Numbered from the stretch's first letter, positions 18,593-27,513 are shown. The stretch: DNA of 64,000 bases from Marinospirillum perlucidum (GCF_003336805.1 NZ_QFWJ01000001.1:62001-126000), one strand, 5' to 3'. Made by a program: numbers and translations. The notes: generated from the sequence alone by a model not told the origin.

Positions 18593-19545
18593 GATCCCGG
18601 CTAGAGGTTTTGCACGCGCTGGATCGCCCGGAAGCGCTGATCACGGAAGCCAGCCAGCAGTTGGGGGAAGATCAGCAACAGGTAGAAGCCCAGTTTTATC
18701 TGTTGTTGGGTTTGATTGAGGCGCGGCGTTTTCAGGAAGCCGAAGAAAAGGCCAGGGCTTTTCAGAAAGACCTGGGTCTCAGCTCTTTTTTCTGGTTGCT
18801 GAAAGGTTATATTGCACTGGCCAGCGATGAGCTCAAAGCAGCGGAAGCGTCTTTTCTTGAGGGTTTAAAGCTGGATCCGCAGGATGCCGATCTGCTGGCC
18901 TATCTGGGCTTCGTACAGGGTTTTCTGGGTGATTTACGCGCCAGCCAGGCCCGTTTTGAAGCCTTACTGCGTCAAGATCCGCTGCACACTCAAGGTCTGT
19001 CTTTTATGGCGTTGGTGTATGGTGAAGTCTGTCACCGCCCAGATCTGGCGCGCCAGTTATTGCACCGCTGTTTGCAGATCAACCCGCAGGATGCGACGAT
19101 CCTCTCCCTGCTGGCGGATTTTGAAGCGCTGCCTTGGCATAAAAGCCGCTTGTTACGCCAGGCTTTGGCGTTTAATCCCTTTGATCGTGATGCCCGCCAA
19201 TCGTTGAAGCGCCTTGACTCTGCTTATCCTCGTCATGCCATTCTGGCCGGAGTGCAGCTTCTTCTGGCCATTCTCTTGCACCAACTCCCTTTGCCCACCA
19301 CCTACTGGATGCCTGTTTTGCTGGGCAGTAGCTGCTTGCAAGCTGTTTTTCTCTTTCGCCATAACAAACACCTGCCGGGCTTTTTACTGGCTGGGTTATT
19401 GACCTTTATCTTCTTTCCCGTGCAGCAAATCGATCTGACGCGCTTCTTCATTGCTGGTGGGGCAGGTGCCTTGTTGGTGCTTCCCTGCTATGGTTTGCAT
19501 CTGCTGTTGAGTCACTTTTTCACCGCCAAGGACAAGCCTTCATGA
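18589..19545 (+). CDS. TPR-repeat protein with C-terminal membrane helices
   Basis: From ATG 18589 the protein is 318 residues. The first 210 or so are helical repeats of TPR type (for example WLLKGYIALASDELKAAEAS, then FLEGLKLDPQDADLLAYLGF and GEVCHRPDLARQLLHRCLQI). The last 110 residues form three or four membrane helices. It looks like a membrane-anchored scaffold with a cytoplasmic or periplasmic TPR arm. Both ends overlap neighbours by ATGA, the 3' one being an AAA+ ATPase, so the two probably act together. Confidence 0.8.
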   Translation: MRSRLEVLHALDRPEALITEASQQLGEDQQQVEAQFYLLLGLIEARRFQEAEEKARAFQKDLGLSSFFWLLKGYIALASDELKAAEASFLEGLKLDPQDADLLAYLGFVQGFLGDLRASQARFEALLRQDPLHTQGLSFMALVYGEVCHRPDLARQLLHRCLQINPQDATILSLLADFEALPWHKSRLLRQALAFNPFDRDARQSLKRLDSAYPRHAILAGVQLLLAILLHQLPLPTTYWMPVLLGSSCLQAVFLFRHNKHLPGFLLAGLLTFIFFPVQQIDLTRFFIAGGAGALLVLPCYGLHLLLSHFFTAKDKPS

Positions 19546-20510
19546 CCCCTGAAAAGCCCCAGGCTCAGCCTGCTGAAACCCCCGGAGATTTCATCACCCG
19601 TTTTGAGCCCCTAGCGCCCAAAAACCGGATCACCTTTGAACAGGTCGGTGGGTTGGATGAACTCAAACGTCAGGCGCGGCTGAAGATCATCGAGCCTTTT
19701 CGTCACCCGGAGCTGTTCAAGAAATTCAAGAAACAAGCAGGTGGCGGGCTGTTGCTCTACGGGCCACCCGGCTGTGGTAAAACCTGGTTTGCCCGTGCGC
19801 TAGCCGGTGAGTGTGGCGCGGCTTTTTTTAATGTGGCCATCAGCGACATCCTGGATATGTGGATGGGCAACAGCGAAAAAAACCTGCAAGCTCTGTTTGC
19901 CACCGCCCGTGCCCATAAACCTGCAGTGATTTTTATAGATGAAATGGATGCGCTGGGGCGTAAACGCGAGCTGTTGCGCCATTCCAGCGGCATGAGCAAT
20001 ATGATTAACCAGTTTCTGGCCGAAATGGACGGCATCGACACCGACAACGAAAACCTGCTGGTGATCGGTGCTACCAATGCCCCCTGGGATGTCGATAGCG
20101 CTTTTCGCCGCCCCGGTCGTTTTGACCGCACCCTGCTGGTGCCGCCGCCCGACTTACCTGCCCGCAGCGGCATTTTGCAACAGCGTTTGCAGGAACTGCC
20201 CATTGCGCCACTGAATTATGCCGAACTGGCCGAAGCCACAGCGGGCTTTTCCGGTGCTGACCTGAAAGGGCTGGTGGATCGGGCATCAGAAACGGTGCTG
20301 GAAGCCATATTGGAAAACGGCAAGGATGAAAACATTACCCAGGCTTTGTTGCTGCAACTGACAAAAAGCATCCAGCCCAGCACCCTGGAGTGGCTGGACC
20401 TGGCACGCAATGTCGTGGAATACGCCAACCAGGGTGGGCAGTATCAGGAATTGGCTGACTTTCTTGAAACCCAGTCCAGCGGCAAAAAACGCCGTATGGG
20501 GTTCTTTTAG
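19542..20510 (+). CDS. AAA+ ATPase (classic FtsH/Cdc48-like module without protease)
   Basis: The 322-residue protein is a single classic AAA module: Walker A GPPGCGKT (about 72-79), Walker B FIDEMD (about 130-135), sensor-1 ATN, second region of homology with RRPGRFDR arginine fingers (about 190-197) and the lid helix GFSGADLKGLV. The pore loop reads MWMGNSEKN. There is no HEXXH protease domain, so it is an unfoldase or remodeller rather than FtsH. It sits in a gene string with a TPR membrane protein and other unknown proteins, suggesting a membrane-associated remodelling complex. Ends with TAG. Confidence 0.88.
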   Translation: MTPEKPQAQPAETPGDFITRFEPLAPKNRITFEQVGGLDELKRQARLKIIEPFRHPELFKKFKKQAGGGLLLYGPPGCGKTWFARALAGECGAAFFNVAISDILDMWMGNSEKNLQALFATARAHKPAVIFIDEMDALGRKRELLRHSSGMSNMINQFLAEMDGIDTDNENLLVIGATNAPWDVDSAFRRPGRFDRTLLVPPPDLPARSGILQQRLQELPIAPLNYAELAEATAGFSGADLKGLVDRASETVLEAILENGKDENITQALLLQLTKSIQPSTLEWLDLARNVVEYANQGGQYQELADFLETQSSGKKRRMGFF

Positions 20511-20519
20511 GTCGAGCCT

Positions 20520-21464
20520 ATGTCTCTGGTCAGCCACAACACGCTTCATGCCATCCAGCTCAGTGTTGATGCTGCGCAACACAGCTTTATGCTGGCGGGT
20601 GAGTGCATCCCTTTTGATGAAGTCAAAAACTTTTATCAGAAATTCACTGAGGTCTATGTCAACCACATCTATATGGGCAAGCTGCTGGAAGTTGAACTTC
20701 ATTTCCATACGGATCGAAAACCCTTCACTGCCTGCGTGGATACCCGCCACCCTTATGATTATGCTCGCTTGTATCAGCTGGCATATCACCTCAGTGAGTA
20801 TCGTCAGCAGCAGCTTCAACACCACTATCAGCAGGGAGAAACCCAGCATTTCCCAGAGCGGGTCGGGCGTTACACCCTGAGTTTAAAAGGACCGCAACTG
20901 AGCCTGATCGACCAGCAAAATGAGGATGCCAGCAACCCACACGGCTGGATGGTCACTCAAGCCATTAAACTGCAGGGTAATCTGTTGGTGAAAGGTTCCA
21001 GCGGGCAAAAAGTGCATTTTAATCTACAGGCCTTTTCCGATGCCGAGGCGTTGCTATCCTTCCTGTCTAAGGTACCTGTATTTGAAGATGCCGACCGTCA
21101 GCTCACGCATAACAACCAGACCTTTGGCCGCCTCTCTCTTATAGGGCTACTGGTGTTCACCGCCTTTGCGGTCAATGGCTGGTTTGAACTCTGCTGCCTG
21201 GATAGTCTCTGGATCGAAGTGCCTTCACTGCTGGCACAAATCTTATTGCCGGTGACTTTAATGGTGCAACTGGTGCAATGGGCATGGCTGCAACCCAGCC
21301 AACGCAAACAAAAACAGCGCGAAGCGGAGCTGGAAGCCCAGGTGATCGCAGGACAACTGCCCCAACCACCCAACCCGAGCTGGTTTAAAAAGTGGCTTTG
21401 GCTGTGGATCAGCCTGGGGGCTGTTGGCTTGACTCTGGGGATGAGCCTTTGGGTGAGCCTATGA
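20520..21464 (+). CDS. Unknown protein with C-terminal membrane helices
   Basis: This 314-residue protein has a soluble N-terminal part (1-200, no recognised motif), two hydrophobic segments near 203-250, a basic glutamine-rich linker (QPSQRKQKQREAELEAQ) and a final helix at about 293-313. It starts 9 bp after the ATPase and overlaps the next gene by ATGA. Its role is likely tied to the AAA+ ATPase and TPR proteins of the operon. Confidence 0.72.
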   Translation: MSLVSHNTLHAIQLSVDAAQHSFMLAGECIPFDEVKNFYQKFTEVYVNHIYMGKLLEVELHFHTDRKPFTACVDTRHPYDYARLYQLAYHLSEYRQQQLQHHYQQGETQHFPERVGRYTLSLKGPQLSLIDQQNEDASNPHGWMVTQAIKLQGNLLVKGSSGQKVHFNLQAFSDAEALLSFLSKVPVFEDADRQLTHNNQTFGRLSLIGLLVFTAFAVNGWFELCCLDSLWIEVPSLLAQILLPVTLMVQLVQWAWLQPSQRKQKQREAELEAQVIAGQLPQPPNPSWFKKWLWLWISLGAVGLTLGMSLWVSL

Positions 21465-22510
21465 AACACCGACTTTACTTACTTCTACTATTCTTTCCGA
21501 CCCTTGCTCTGGCGAACTCTGCCATGCTGGATCGCTTGATAAGCGAATCAGCTCACCGCTATGTACTTGAGACCGCCGTGGAGCCTCGACCACCGCGCTG
21601 GTATCCCTATAGCCTGCCGGATGAGATGCGTGATGCCGCCTATTCAGCTTACCCCTTTTCAATATGTGGGCTGGTTTATCACGGCGAGGAATCCGAAGAA
21701 AGATTCGCCTTTTTTTCACGAATGGCTAGCACGGCTTATCAGCTGGAATTGCGCTTGCAGGAAGATCTGACCTTTTCTCCCAGAACCTACCTGACCCATA
21801 AAATCAGGCTGGCCAGAAAGCGTCAATACGAGCAAAACGCCATTCTGGTGCCCATGATGGAGGCCCTGCTGGAAAAGACGCCACATAAATTGCAAATCAG
21901 CTATAGCCCCTGGATGCAGGCGCTGTTTCGGGAATCACTGGAACCCTACCAGCAGATGCGGACGGCTTATCAGGAAACCCTGCAGCAGGGCGTGGGTCTG
22001 CGGGAAGCTTGCCAGGCCAGCTGGGAATATCTGCCGGGTCGCAGCCGGCTGGTGATCTACCGGCACCCGAGCAGCCTGGAACAAGCGCTTAAAGGAACGG
22101 CGCGCGCTGATTTGATGGATGACTTTGAAGCCCGGCTGTTAAGAAGCCGCGTGGATGCCGCCTTGAAAAGACGTGACCTCAAGGCAGCACAAACGGCCTG
22201 GCAGCAGTTGATTCACTTTGAAGTGCACTACACCCGACGCCATCAACGCCTGTTTCCCAGCCTGCACGAATGGATGCTCTTTGTGGACACCTTTGAGCTG
22301 GATCGCCAGCAAACCAGCGAAATGATGCTGGAGACCCTGGAGGGTTTGTATATCAGCGACCAGAGCCATCTTCGCCTGCGGGAAAAAATGGAACAGAAAC
22401 TCAGTACCTGGATGCAGTCTTCGCCACCCCTGGCACTGATGCCCTTGCCCCTGCAATGGCAAAACTGTTTTCAGGACCAAACAAACTGCAAGGAACTGCA
22501 ATGGCCTTAA
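21461..22510 (+). CDS. Exported protein of unknown function
   Basis: From ATG 21461 the product has 349 residues with a Sec signal peptide (MKHRLYLLLLFFPTLALANS, cleavage after ALA). The mature part is mostly helical and charged with a few cysteines. No domain is recognised. ATGA overlap with the preceding gene and a 10-bp overlap with the next keep it within the operon; it would supply a periplasmic partner for the membrane components. Confidence 0.72.
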   Translation: MKHRLYLLLLFFPTLALANSAMLDRLISESAHRYVLETAVEPRPPRWYPYSLPDEMRDAAYSAYPFSICGLVYHGEESEERFAFFSRMASTAYQLELRLQEDLTFSPRTYLTHKIRLARKRQYEQNAILVPMMEALLEKTPHKLQISYSPWMQALFRESLEPYQQMRTAYQETLQQGVGLREACQASWEYLPGRSRLVIYRHPSSLEQALKGTARADLMDDFEARLLRSRVDAALKRRDLKAAQTAWQQLIHFEVHYTRRHQRLFPSLHEWMLFVDTFELDRQQTSEMMLETLEGLYISDQSHLRLREKMEQKLSTWMQSSPPLALMPLPLQWQNCFQDQTNCKELQWP

Positions 22511-22659
22511 AACATAAAAAAGACTGGCGGGAATCGCAGACTGAAATCTTAACCACCACGGATGGCGACCCGCTCGCTTATCTGCCGGGAATGCCGTCGT
22601 TCCAGTGGGCGGGTCGTCATTATGATTTCAGTGAAGTCACGGCTTTTCAGGAGGAATAA
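22501..22659 (+). CDS. Small unknown protein (52 aa)
   Basis: The ATG at 22501 overlaps the previous stop. The product is soluble and rich in aromatic and charged residues (PGMPSFQWAGRHYDFSEV). No family recognised. Its stop TAA shares its last base with an ATG at 22659 and an AGGAGG site lies just before it, marking the start of the next cistron. Confidence 0.6.
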   Translation: MALKHKKDWRESQTEILTTTDGDPLAYLPGMPSFQWAGRHYDFSEVTAFQEE

Positions 22660-22933
22660 TGATTTACCGCTGCTCAGCCAGTTGCCTGAATTTTTGGAAA
22701 AAGAAGCCCCCGGCCTGACCAGGAAAAACCGCCTCTACTGGCTGCAAAGTTTTTTTCTGTATGCTGTGCTGCTCAACCAGATTTTCCGCTTTTATCCACC
22801 ACCCAATGATGGGCTGATGGTGTTTTTTATGCTGCTGAGTCTCTGGGGCATCCTGCATATCTATGGCCAGATTATTCACCTGATTTTGAAGCCTTTAATG
22901 GACAGGTTTAACCAATGGACAGAAAAAAACTAA
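22622..22933 (+). CDS. Small membrane protein, start uncertain (possible frame break)
   Basis: The frame ending at 22933 encodes LPLLSQLPEFLEKEAPG, then two membrane helices (LQSFFLYAVLLNQIF and MVFFMLLSLWGILHIYGQII). The best start signal, AGGAGG at 22649-22654 with ATG at 22659 overlapping the previous stop, is in a different frame and hits a stop after 19 codons. One extra T in the TTT at 22663-22665 would fuse them as MILPLLSQLPEF. Otherwise ATG 22622 or GTG 22631 must be used inside the previous gene. Overlaps the next gene by 19 bp. Function unknown. Confidence 0.5.
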   Translation: MISVKSRLFRRNNDLPLLSQLPEFLEKEAPGLTRKNRLYWLQSFFLYAVLLNQIFRFYPPPNDGLMVFFMLLSLWGILHIYGQIIHLILKPLMDRFNQWTEKN

Positions 22934-23973
22934 AACTCAGGCTGAAACAATTACCGGCCATGAAAGACGAGCCACTGCGTAAACTCTGGTCAGAAACCAG
23001 GGATTACTGCAATCAATGGGATCGGCCTCGGACTCTTTGGAAGGAAGAGGATACGCGGAATGTTGATTATTACCGGCTACGTCGGCTGGAAGCCGCCGCT
23101 CTTTTGTTGTTGCTGGGGCGGGGCGATTTGAAGCGTTTTTCCATGAGGGATGCAGCCCCACCCATTCTGGAATATTTCAAGCACGCGAATCAGGCTCCCA
23201 TGAACGAAGGGGAGCCGCGAGAGTTACTGGAGTTTCTGCTGGCGTTCAAACAGGAGTATCCGGCACTGGAAAATGATGTGGATGGACTGCTGACCCGGAT
23301 TGTCGATCAATGTCCCGATTTGCTCCAGCACAATTTCAAGGAAGACCCCCAGTGGTTTCGGTATTTTTTTGGTTTTGCCAAGGGCTTGCGCCATCGCAGC
23401 CAGGTTTATGCCCATGGCAAAATCATTCCCCAGTATCAACTGGTCGGAAAAATGCAAGACCTGTATTACGATTCCCTGGCCGAGTTATTGGAAGCCCTGG
23501 CAGCAGGTCTGGAAGAAGATGGCGAAGCGGATCGAGGCCGTCAACGCATCAAACTGGCTACTGCCCTGGAAGGGGCAGGTGGGCATCTGCGTCAAGCCGC
23601 CGAGTCGCTGAAGGAAGCCTGGCGTTATTGCGAACCCTATGTCGATAAAACACGCAAAAAGAGCCAGTTAGAACATATCTTTGACCCGGACGTGGTGCGA
23701 AATACCCGGATCAGTCACTGGGTTCATGGTTATCTGCTTGGCCTGCGAATGCAAGGCGAAACCTCAGATGTTCCCGTCGACCCTTTATCCCCTCTTCACG
23801 GTAAAAACTACCCGCAGGAAATAGCAAAAGATCCTGACTTTGAAGGCATGGTTGCCGCCTTGATTCCAGCTTTAAGCCTATGGACCGGGCAGGAAGAAAA
23901 AGAACTGGAGCAGGAAATCAATGCCCTGATCCAGCGTGATGTAGGGACCCATCGCCCAGGGAGTTTAAAATGA
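22915..23973 (+). CDS. Unknown soluble protein (352 aa)
   Basis: A cytoplasmic, helix-rich protein without signal peptide or membrane helices. Notable segments are WDRPRTLWKEEDTRN, DPQWFRYFFGFAKGL and ISHWVHGYLLGLRMQ. No known motif is evident. It is coupled to both neighbours by overlap (ATGA at its end) and so belongs to the AAA+/TPR operon. Confidence 0.72.
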   Translation: MDRKKLKLRLKQLPAMKDEPLRKLWSETRDYCNQWDRPRTLWKEEDTRNVDYYRLRRLEAAALLLLLGRGDLKRFSMRDAAPPILEYFKHANQAPMNEGEPRELLEFLLAFKQEYPALENDVDGLLTRIVDQCPDLLQHNFKEDPQWFRYFFGFAKGLRHRSQVYAHGKIIPQYQLVGKMQDLYYDSLAELLEALAAGLEEDGEADRGRQRIKLATALEGAGGHLRQAAESLKEAWRYCEPYVDKTRKKSQLEHIFDPDVVRNTRISHWVHGYLLGLRMQGETSDVPVDPLSPLHGKNYPQEIAKDPDFEGMVAALIPALSLWTGQEEKELEQEINALIQRDVGTHRPGSLK

Positions 23974-24482
23974 CGACCTCAGCCCCCTCGTTTTTGCAGA
24001 AGATCAAAGTCCTGTTTTCCGGCAAGGCTCAGGATTCCTCTTTGCGGGATTCAGCGCCCCCATCCAAACAAGCCCCAGAGCCACCCGTATTGTTCCATTC
24101 GGGCATTCCGTTGCAGGAGGCTGCTTTTTCTGACCACCCCGCAGCCCAGTTTGAAAAGCAGTTGATGCACTTTTTGAGCGAACAAGGTTGGTTGGAAAAC
24201 CTGATCGCCACTTCCGGCACCAACAGCCGTTACTGGATCGGGCTTTGCCCTGAACGCCAGGAATACCTGGAAATCAGCCTGGTTGCTGCGGGCTACAACA
24301 CCGCAGCGAAGGTCAGTGAGAGTACCGCCTGGATGATCCGAATTGGGGAAAGTGCTAGCGAATTACTGGCCAAGCGTTTACAAGACCACTGGAACAAAAA
24401 CTTCACCAGCCGTAGCCTGTCCGGCAAACAGCGCTGTCAGTTTGTATTCAAGCAGGAAGAAGCAGGGCAGCAGGGGTTTTGA
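23970..24482 (+). CDS. Unknown protein (170 aa), last gene of the AAA+/TPR operon
   Basis: The N-terminal 45 residues are low-complexity (Ser/Pro-rich); the remainder looks like a compact domain (FEKQLMHFLSEQGWLENL, then SRYWIGLCPERQEYLEI and WMIRIGES). No family recognised. ATGA overlap with the preceding gene; followed by 73 bp of spacer, so probably the operon end. Confidence 0.7.
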   Translation: MTTSAPSFLQKIKVLFSGKAQDSSLRDSAPPSKQAPEPPVLFHSGIPLQEAAFSDHPAAQFEKQLMHFLSEQGWLENLIATSGTNSRYWIGLCPERQEYLEISLVAAGYNTAAKVSESTAWMIRIGESASELLAKRLQDHWNKNFTSRSLSGKQRCQFVFKQEEAGQQGF

Positions 24483-24555
24483 CTGGTATTTCTTGGCAGC
24501 TAAAAAGCTTATTAGGTTATAGTGAAAGAATGAAGTATTTTGAGGAGAAACGGCC

Positions 24556-24729
24556 ATGGCGACTCATGCAAAAAAACAACCTCGGCTTTTGGCGTCATCA
24601 GATGCTGATATGAAAAAAGTACTGCAAACAGTGGCTGAGAAAGTCACTGCTTCTATGTCAGAGGCTAACCGCATCCACCGCGCCCGCTTACACAGGATTC
24701 ATGCCTGCCATGCAGCCGAACAGCAATAA
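24556..24729 (+). CDS. Small basic protein (57 aa)
   Basis: ATG 24556 is preceded by GAGGAG at 8 bases. The product is basic and histidine-rich toward the end (NRIHRARLHRIHACHAAEQQ), with an N-terminal KKQPRLLASSDADMKK. A possible promoter lies upstream (TTGGCA 24493-24498, TATAGT 24518-24523, 19-bp spacer). Function unknown; possibly nucleic-acid binding by composition only. Confidence 0.5.
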   Translation: MATHAKKQPRLLASSDADMKKVLQTVAEKVTASMSEANRIHRARLHRIHACHAAEQQ

Positions 24730-24825
24730 AAAGTCTGTTCTGGTGATATAAGATTCAAGTGTCTAGCTCTTTTCAAGGAAGCAAAGGGGGTGGCTCAACA
24801 AAGCCAACCAGCCACAGATTAACCC

Positions 24826-25656
24826 ATGAGAACACTCAGCACCTGGCAGACCGCGCTGGCTTTTATTCCTCTGAGCCTGCTTCTTGGCTGGATTTTTCAG
24901 CAGCATGATGAGCGCTATCTGGTTTCAGGCCTCTTCTTTGCCGGTGCCCTGTTTTTCTACCTGTTCCTGGCTTGCCGCTGGTTTCGGTTTTCACCTTTCA
25001 CCCTGGTACTGCTTTATGCTCTGACGCTGCTCAGCGCCTATGTTGGCTGGGCGCAGGAAAAAAACGCCGTCGTACTGGCTATTCTTGTCAGTTGGGCGGT
25101 TTTGCATTTTGGCCCCAAGCAACTGACTGCGCCAGGTGTTGCCTATGAAGCCAATCGAAAAAAACAGAGGCATCCATTCAGGGTGATTGCGGTGGTGGTT
25201 GCCGGGCTGCTGATATTGGGTATGACTGCTGGATGGCTGGACGCAAGGCTGCGTGAATGGACGCTGAGTGCGCGTTATGCTGAGAAAGGCTGCTCCCAGG
25301 TGGAGGTGTTGCGAGAAGCCTTGATTTGTCAGGATGCAGAAGGGGAAACGCAATGGATTGACGCCTTTTATGATTTCAAAGGTCGCCACATTCATTTTCG
25401 CATCTGGGGCATAGATCAGGATCGCGGCTTGATGGGCAGCGTCGATTATACCAGCGGTCGTTTATCGCACCGTAGTCAGGTGGATTTTGTGATCGAAGAG
25501 GGTTGGGTTTATACCCGTCGCAACGGCTACCAGGTTTATTTCGATGAAGAAGGTAAACCGGACCTAACCCGAGGAACCTGGGTTTTTGAAGATGACCAGT
25601 GGATGGGAACTGAAAAAGTGACCGAACAGCACCTAAAGGCGCTGCGTTTTGAGTAG
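24826..25656 (+). CDS. Membrane protein with C-terminal soluble domain, unknown
   Basis: The 276-residue protein has four closely spaced helices (about 8-92), one more at 122-141, then a soluble beta-rich domain of about 130 residues (GCSQVEVLREALICQ, QWIDAFYDFKGR, GWVYTRRNGYQVYF). No recognised family. It ends with TAG, 23 bp before the next membrane-protein gene, with which it is likely co-transcribed. Confidence 0.7.
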   Translation: MRTLSTWQTALAFIPLSLLLGWIFQQHDERYLVSGLFFAGALFFYLFLACRWFRFSPFTLVLLYALTLLSAYVGWAQEKNAVVLAILVSWAVLHFGPKQLTAPGVAYEANRKKQRHPFRVIAVVVAGLLILGMTAGWLDARLREWTLSARYAEKGCSQVEVLREALICQDAEGETQWIDAFYDFKGRHIHFRIWGIDQDRGLMGSVDYTSGRLSHRSQVDFVIEEGWVYTRRNGYQVYFDEEGKPDLTRGTWVFEDDQWMGTEKVTEQHLKALRFE

Positions 25657-25679
25657 CATCCACGAAGCAAGGGAACATC

Positions 25680-26333
25680 ATGTCTGTCTGGGTTAATCAG
25701 TCCTTCCTGAACCTGCTGTTCTGGCTGCCAATAATTGCAGTCTTGTTTCTGTTTCTGGTGCCCAGAAAACACGCGGATGCCTACACCGACTTGCTGTTCA
25801 GCGTGGGTCGCTTCGTGGGGGCTCCTGCCTGGGCAGTGCGCCAGTTTGAGCAGGTTTACGATTTCAAAAGCAAGTGGCTTAACCCCGGCAGTTACCTTTG
25901 CATCTGGATGATGAATGCTTATCCAACCCTGCTATTGCTTTGGGTTATTAAGCTATTCGTCGCCTTTGGCTGGGTGCAGCCCCAGTGGAACCCACACAGC
26001 CCCTGGATGCTGGTGGAGTTGGCACGCTTTTGGCTGGAAGGCACCTGGGTGGTTTTTCTGTTTTTTGCTTTGATCCTGGATGTGGGGCGGGTGTTTCGCC
26101 CAGGCAGCAAACAAAACGCCAGGGTGATGGGTTTTATCCGCAGGAAGTTAAAGGCCGGTCAAACCCGAGAGCAGATCAAGACCGAACTGAATGAAAAGCT
26201 GCTTTATTACTGGCTGCAAACGCTACTGGCTCACTGGGTGGTGCTTCAGGTCTATGTGCTGATTTTTGGCTCCACCTACCTGATCAGTGATCAACCCCCG
26301 CTGGTGCTGGTTCCCCTGAGGTCAGTCACATGA
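25680..26333 (+). CDS. Integral membrane protein, unknown
   Basis: This 217-residue protein has four predicted helices (about 8-28, 78-100, 118-137, 176-200) and a charged central loop (RRKLKAGQTREQIKTELNEK). No motif identifies a transporter or enzyme. It lies in a same-strand run of small membrane-protein genes inside the island. Confidence 0.68.
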   Translation: MSVWVNQSFLNLLFWLPIIAVLFLFLVPRKHADAYTDLLFSVGRFVGAPAWAVRQFEQVYDFKSKWLNPGSYLCIWMMNAYPTLLLLWVIKLFVAFGWVQPQWNPHSPWMLVELARFWLEGTWVVFLFFALILDVGRVFRPGSKQNARVMGFIRRKLKAGQTREQIKTELNEKLLYYWLQTLLAHWVVLQVYVLIFGSTYLISDQPPLVLVPLRSVT

Positions 26334-26387
26334 CTGAAAGGTCAGACGCCCCAGCTTGATCATTACTCGCTAAAAAAAGGATAAACC

Positions 26388-27029
26388 ATGCGTAAGCGGA
26401 ATAAGCGGAAAAAGAAGCAACAACAAAAGAAAGAAATCGAGTTACCGACGCCTCTTCCTGATACGCCCAAAGCTTTAGGCCGGTGTGTTTATGTTCAACC
26501 ACGGAATGTTGAAAAAGAGTTGGCTTTCAAAAATATTAGCGTGGGTATGGAGATCTTCTTGTTCTTTCTTCTTCTGCTTTTTGGCCTATTTGGTATTTAC
26601 AGCTGGCATGTAGACAATCTTGAAGAGTTTTATCTGTATCTTGGCATCCTATTGACTGGCTTGTCTGCTCTCTATTTGTGGGGTTCCTATCGGGAGATAA
26701 GCCGGGTCAGGGTTGGCTATGTGTGTGTCCAGGGTGTTGGCTTTTTCGAATTACGGGAAGATGGCAAGGTTGTGGGAGGGCAGGCCTATCGCTTCAACCC
26801 AGCAACCCGAATGTATGAGGTCAGCCGCACGGGTGGCACCATATCCAATCCACACAAGCATTGGCAACTGATGTTTCATGAGAGTGGGCAAATCATGTAT
26901 ACCATTGAATTTGGTGATATCGGACGCAGTGGTGAAGGAGGCTATGCCGCGGAGGACTCCCCCTTCAGGGCAGAGTTCCTGCATGCCAGAGCAGCCTTTA
27001 ATCAATACCGGAAGACAACAAACCGATGA
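26388..27029 (+). CDS. Membrane protein with basic N-terminus, unknown
   Basis: 213 residues. The first 20 are almost all K, R and Q (MRKRNKRKKKQQQKK), followed by two membrane helices (about 54-72 and 79-99) and a soluble C-terminal domain containing GFFELREDGKVVGGQAYRF and MYTIEFGDIGRSGEGGYAAE. The stop overlaps the next small ORF by ATGA. Function unknown. Confidence 0.68.
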   Translation: MRKRNKRKKKQQQKKEIELPTPLPDTPKALGRCVYVQPRNVEKELAFKNISVGMEIFLFFLLLLFGLFGIYSWHVDNLEEFYLYLGILLTGLSALYLWGSYREISRVRVGYVCVQGVGFFELREDGKVVGGQAYRFNPATRMYEVSRTGGTISNPHKHWQLMFHESGQIMYTIEFGDIGRSGEGGYAAEDSPFRAEFLHARAAFNQYRKTTNR

Positions 27030-27112
27030 GGAAAAAGGTACAGGTGCATTGCAGGCGTGGCATAAAGGGTGCCTTTGAAGAGGTGGATTTGGGTAGAGGA
27101 AAGATTGCATGA
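27026..27112 (+). CDS. 28-aa bridging ORF between two ATGA overlaps
   Basis: The ATG overlaps the previous stop (ATGA at 27026) and its own TGA overlaps the next ATG (ATGA at 27109). It would encode a 28-residue basic peptide (MRKKVQVHCRRGIKGAFEEV plus 8 more). Exact tiling between two genes suggests a real coupled cistron, though it could merely relay ribosomes to the ankyrin-like gene. Confidence 0.4.
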   Translation: MRKKVQVHCRRGIKGAFEEVDLGRGKIA

Positions 27113-27468
27113 CCGCCTGGCCAAAGCCACCAGAGGATACACCAGAGATTCGTGATCGCCTTCATCAGGCTTTTTGTGAAACAGACAGTCAGCCTTATAT
27201 TCTGAAACTGATTGAGCGGGGAGCTGATCCTTTTAAATGCAATGATGATGGCTTCAATGCTTTTGCGTTGGCAAGAAAACATGGCTACCCGGAAAGCTTT
27301 TGCGTTCAAATGGAAGAAGTTTTTTCCAGATGGCTGAGGCCTCTGAATGCTACTACCTCTATCTATATCACCCAGGATGCTCATTCTTTTATCGATACCC
27401 TGGAAGAGCAAGGCTGGCAGGTTTGGTGCAAAGGCACGGGCCAACTGGGCGCATTGCCCTGCCCGTGA
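27109..27468 (+). CDS. Short ankyrin-like protein
   Basis: This 119-residue protein contains one recognisable ankyrin-type repeat (about 29-56: LKLIERGADPFKCNDDGFNA followed by FALARKHGY), preceded by a helix and followed by a helical C-terminal part. Ankyrin repeats mediate protein binding; single-repeat small proteins of this type can be immunity or accessory factors, but nothing here proves that. It overlaps the 28-aa ORF by ATGA. The C-terminus (GALPCP) could be natural or truncated. Confidence 0.6.
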   Translation: MTAWPKPPEDTPEIRDRLHQAFCETDSQPYILKLIERGADPFKCNDDGFNAFALARKHGYPESFCVQMEEVFSRWLRPLNATTSIYITQDAHSFIDTLEEQGWQVWCKGTGQLGALPCP

Positions 27469-27513
27469 AGAATGGAATCCAACTGACCACCTATTAGTGG
27501 AAGCTCTGCTGCC

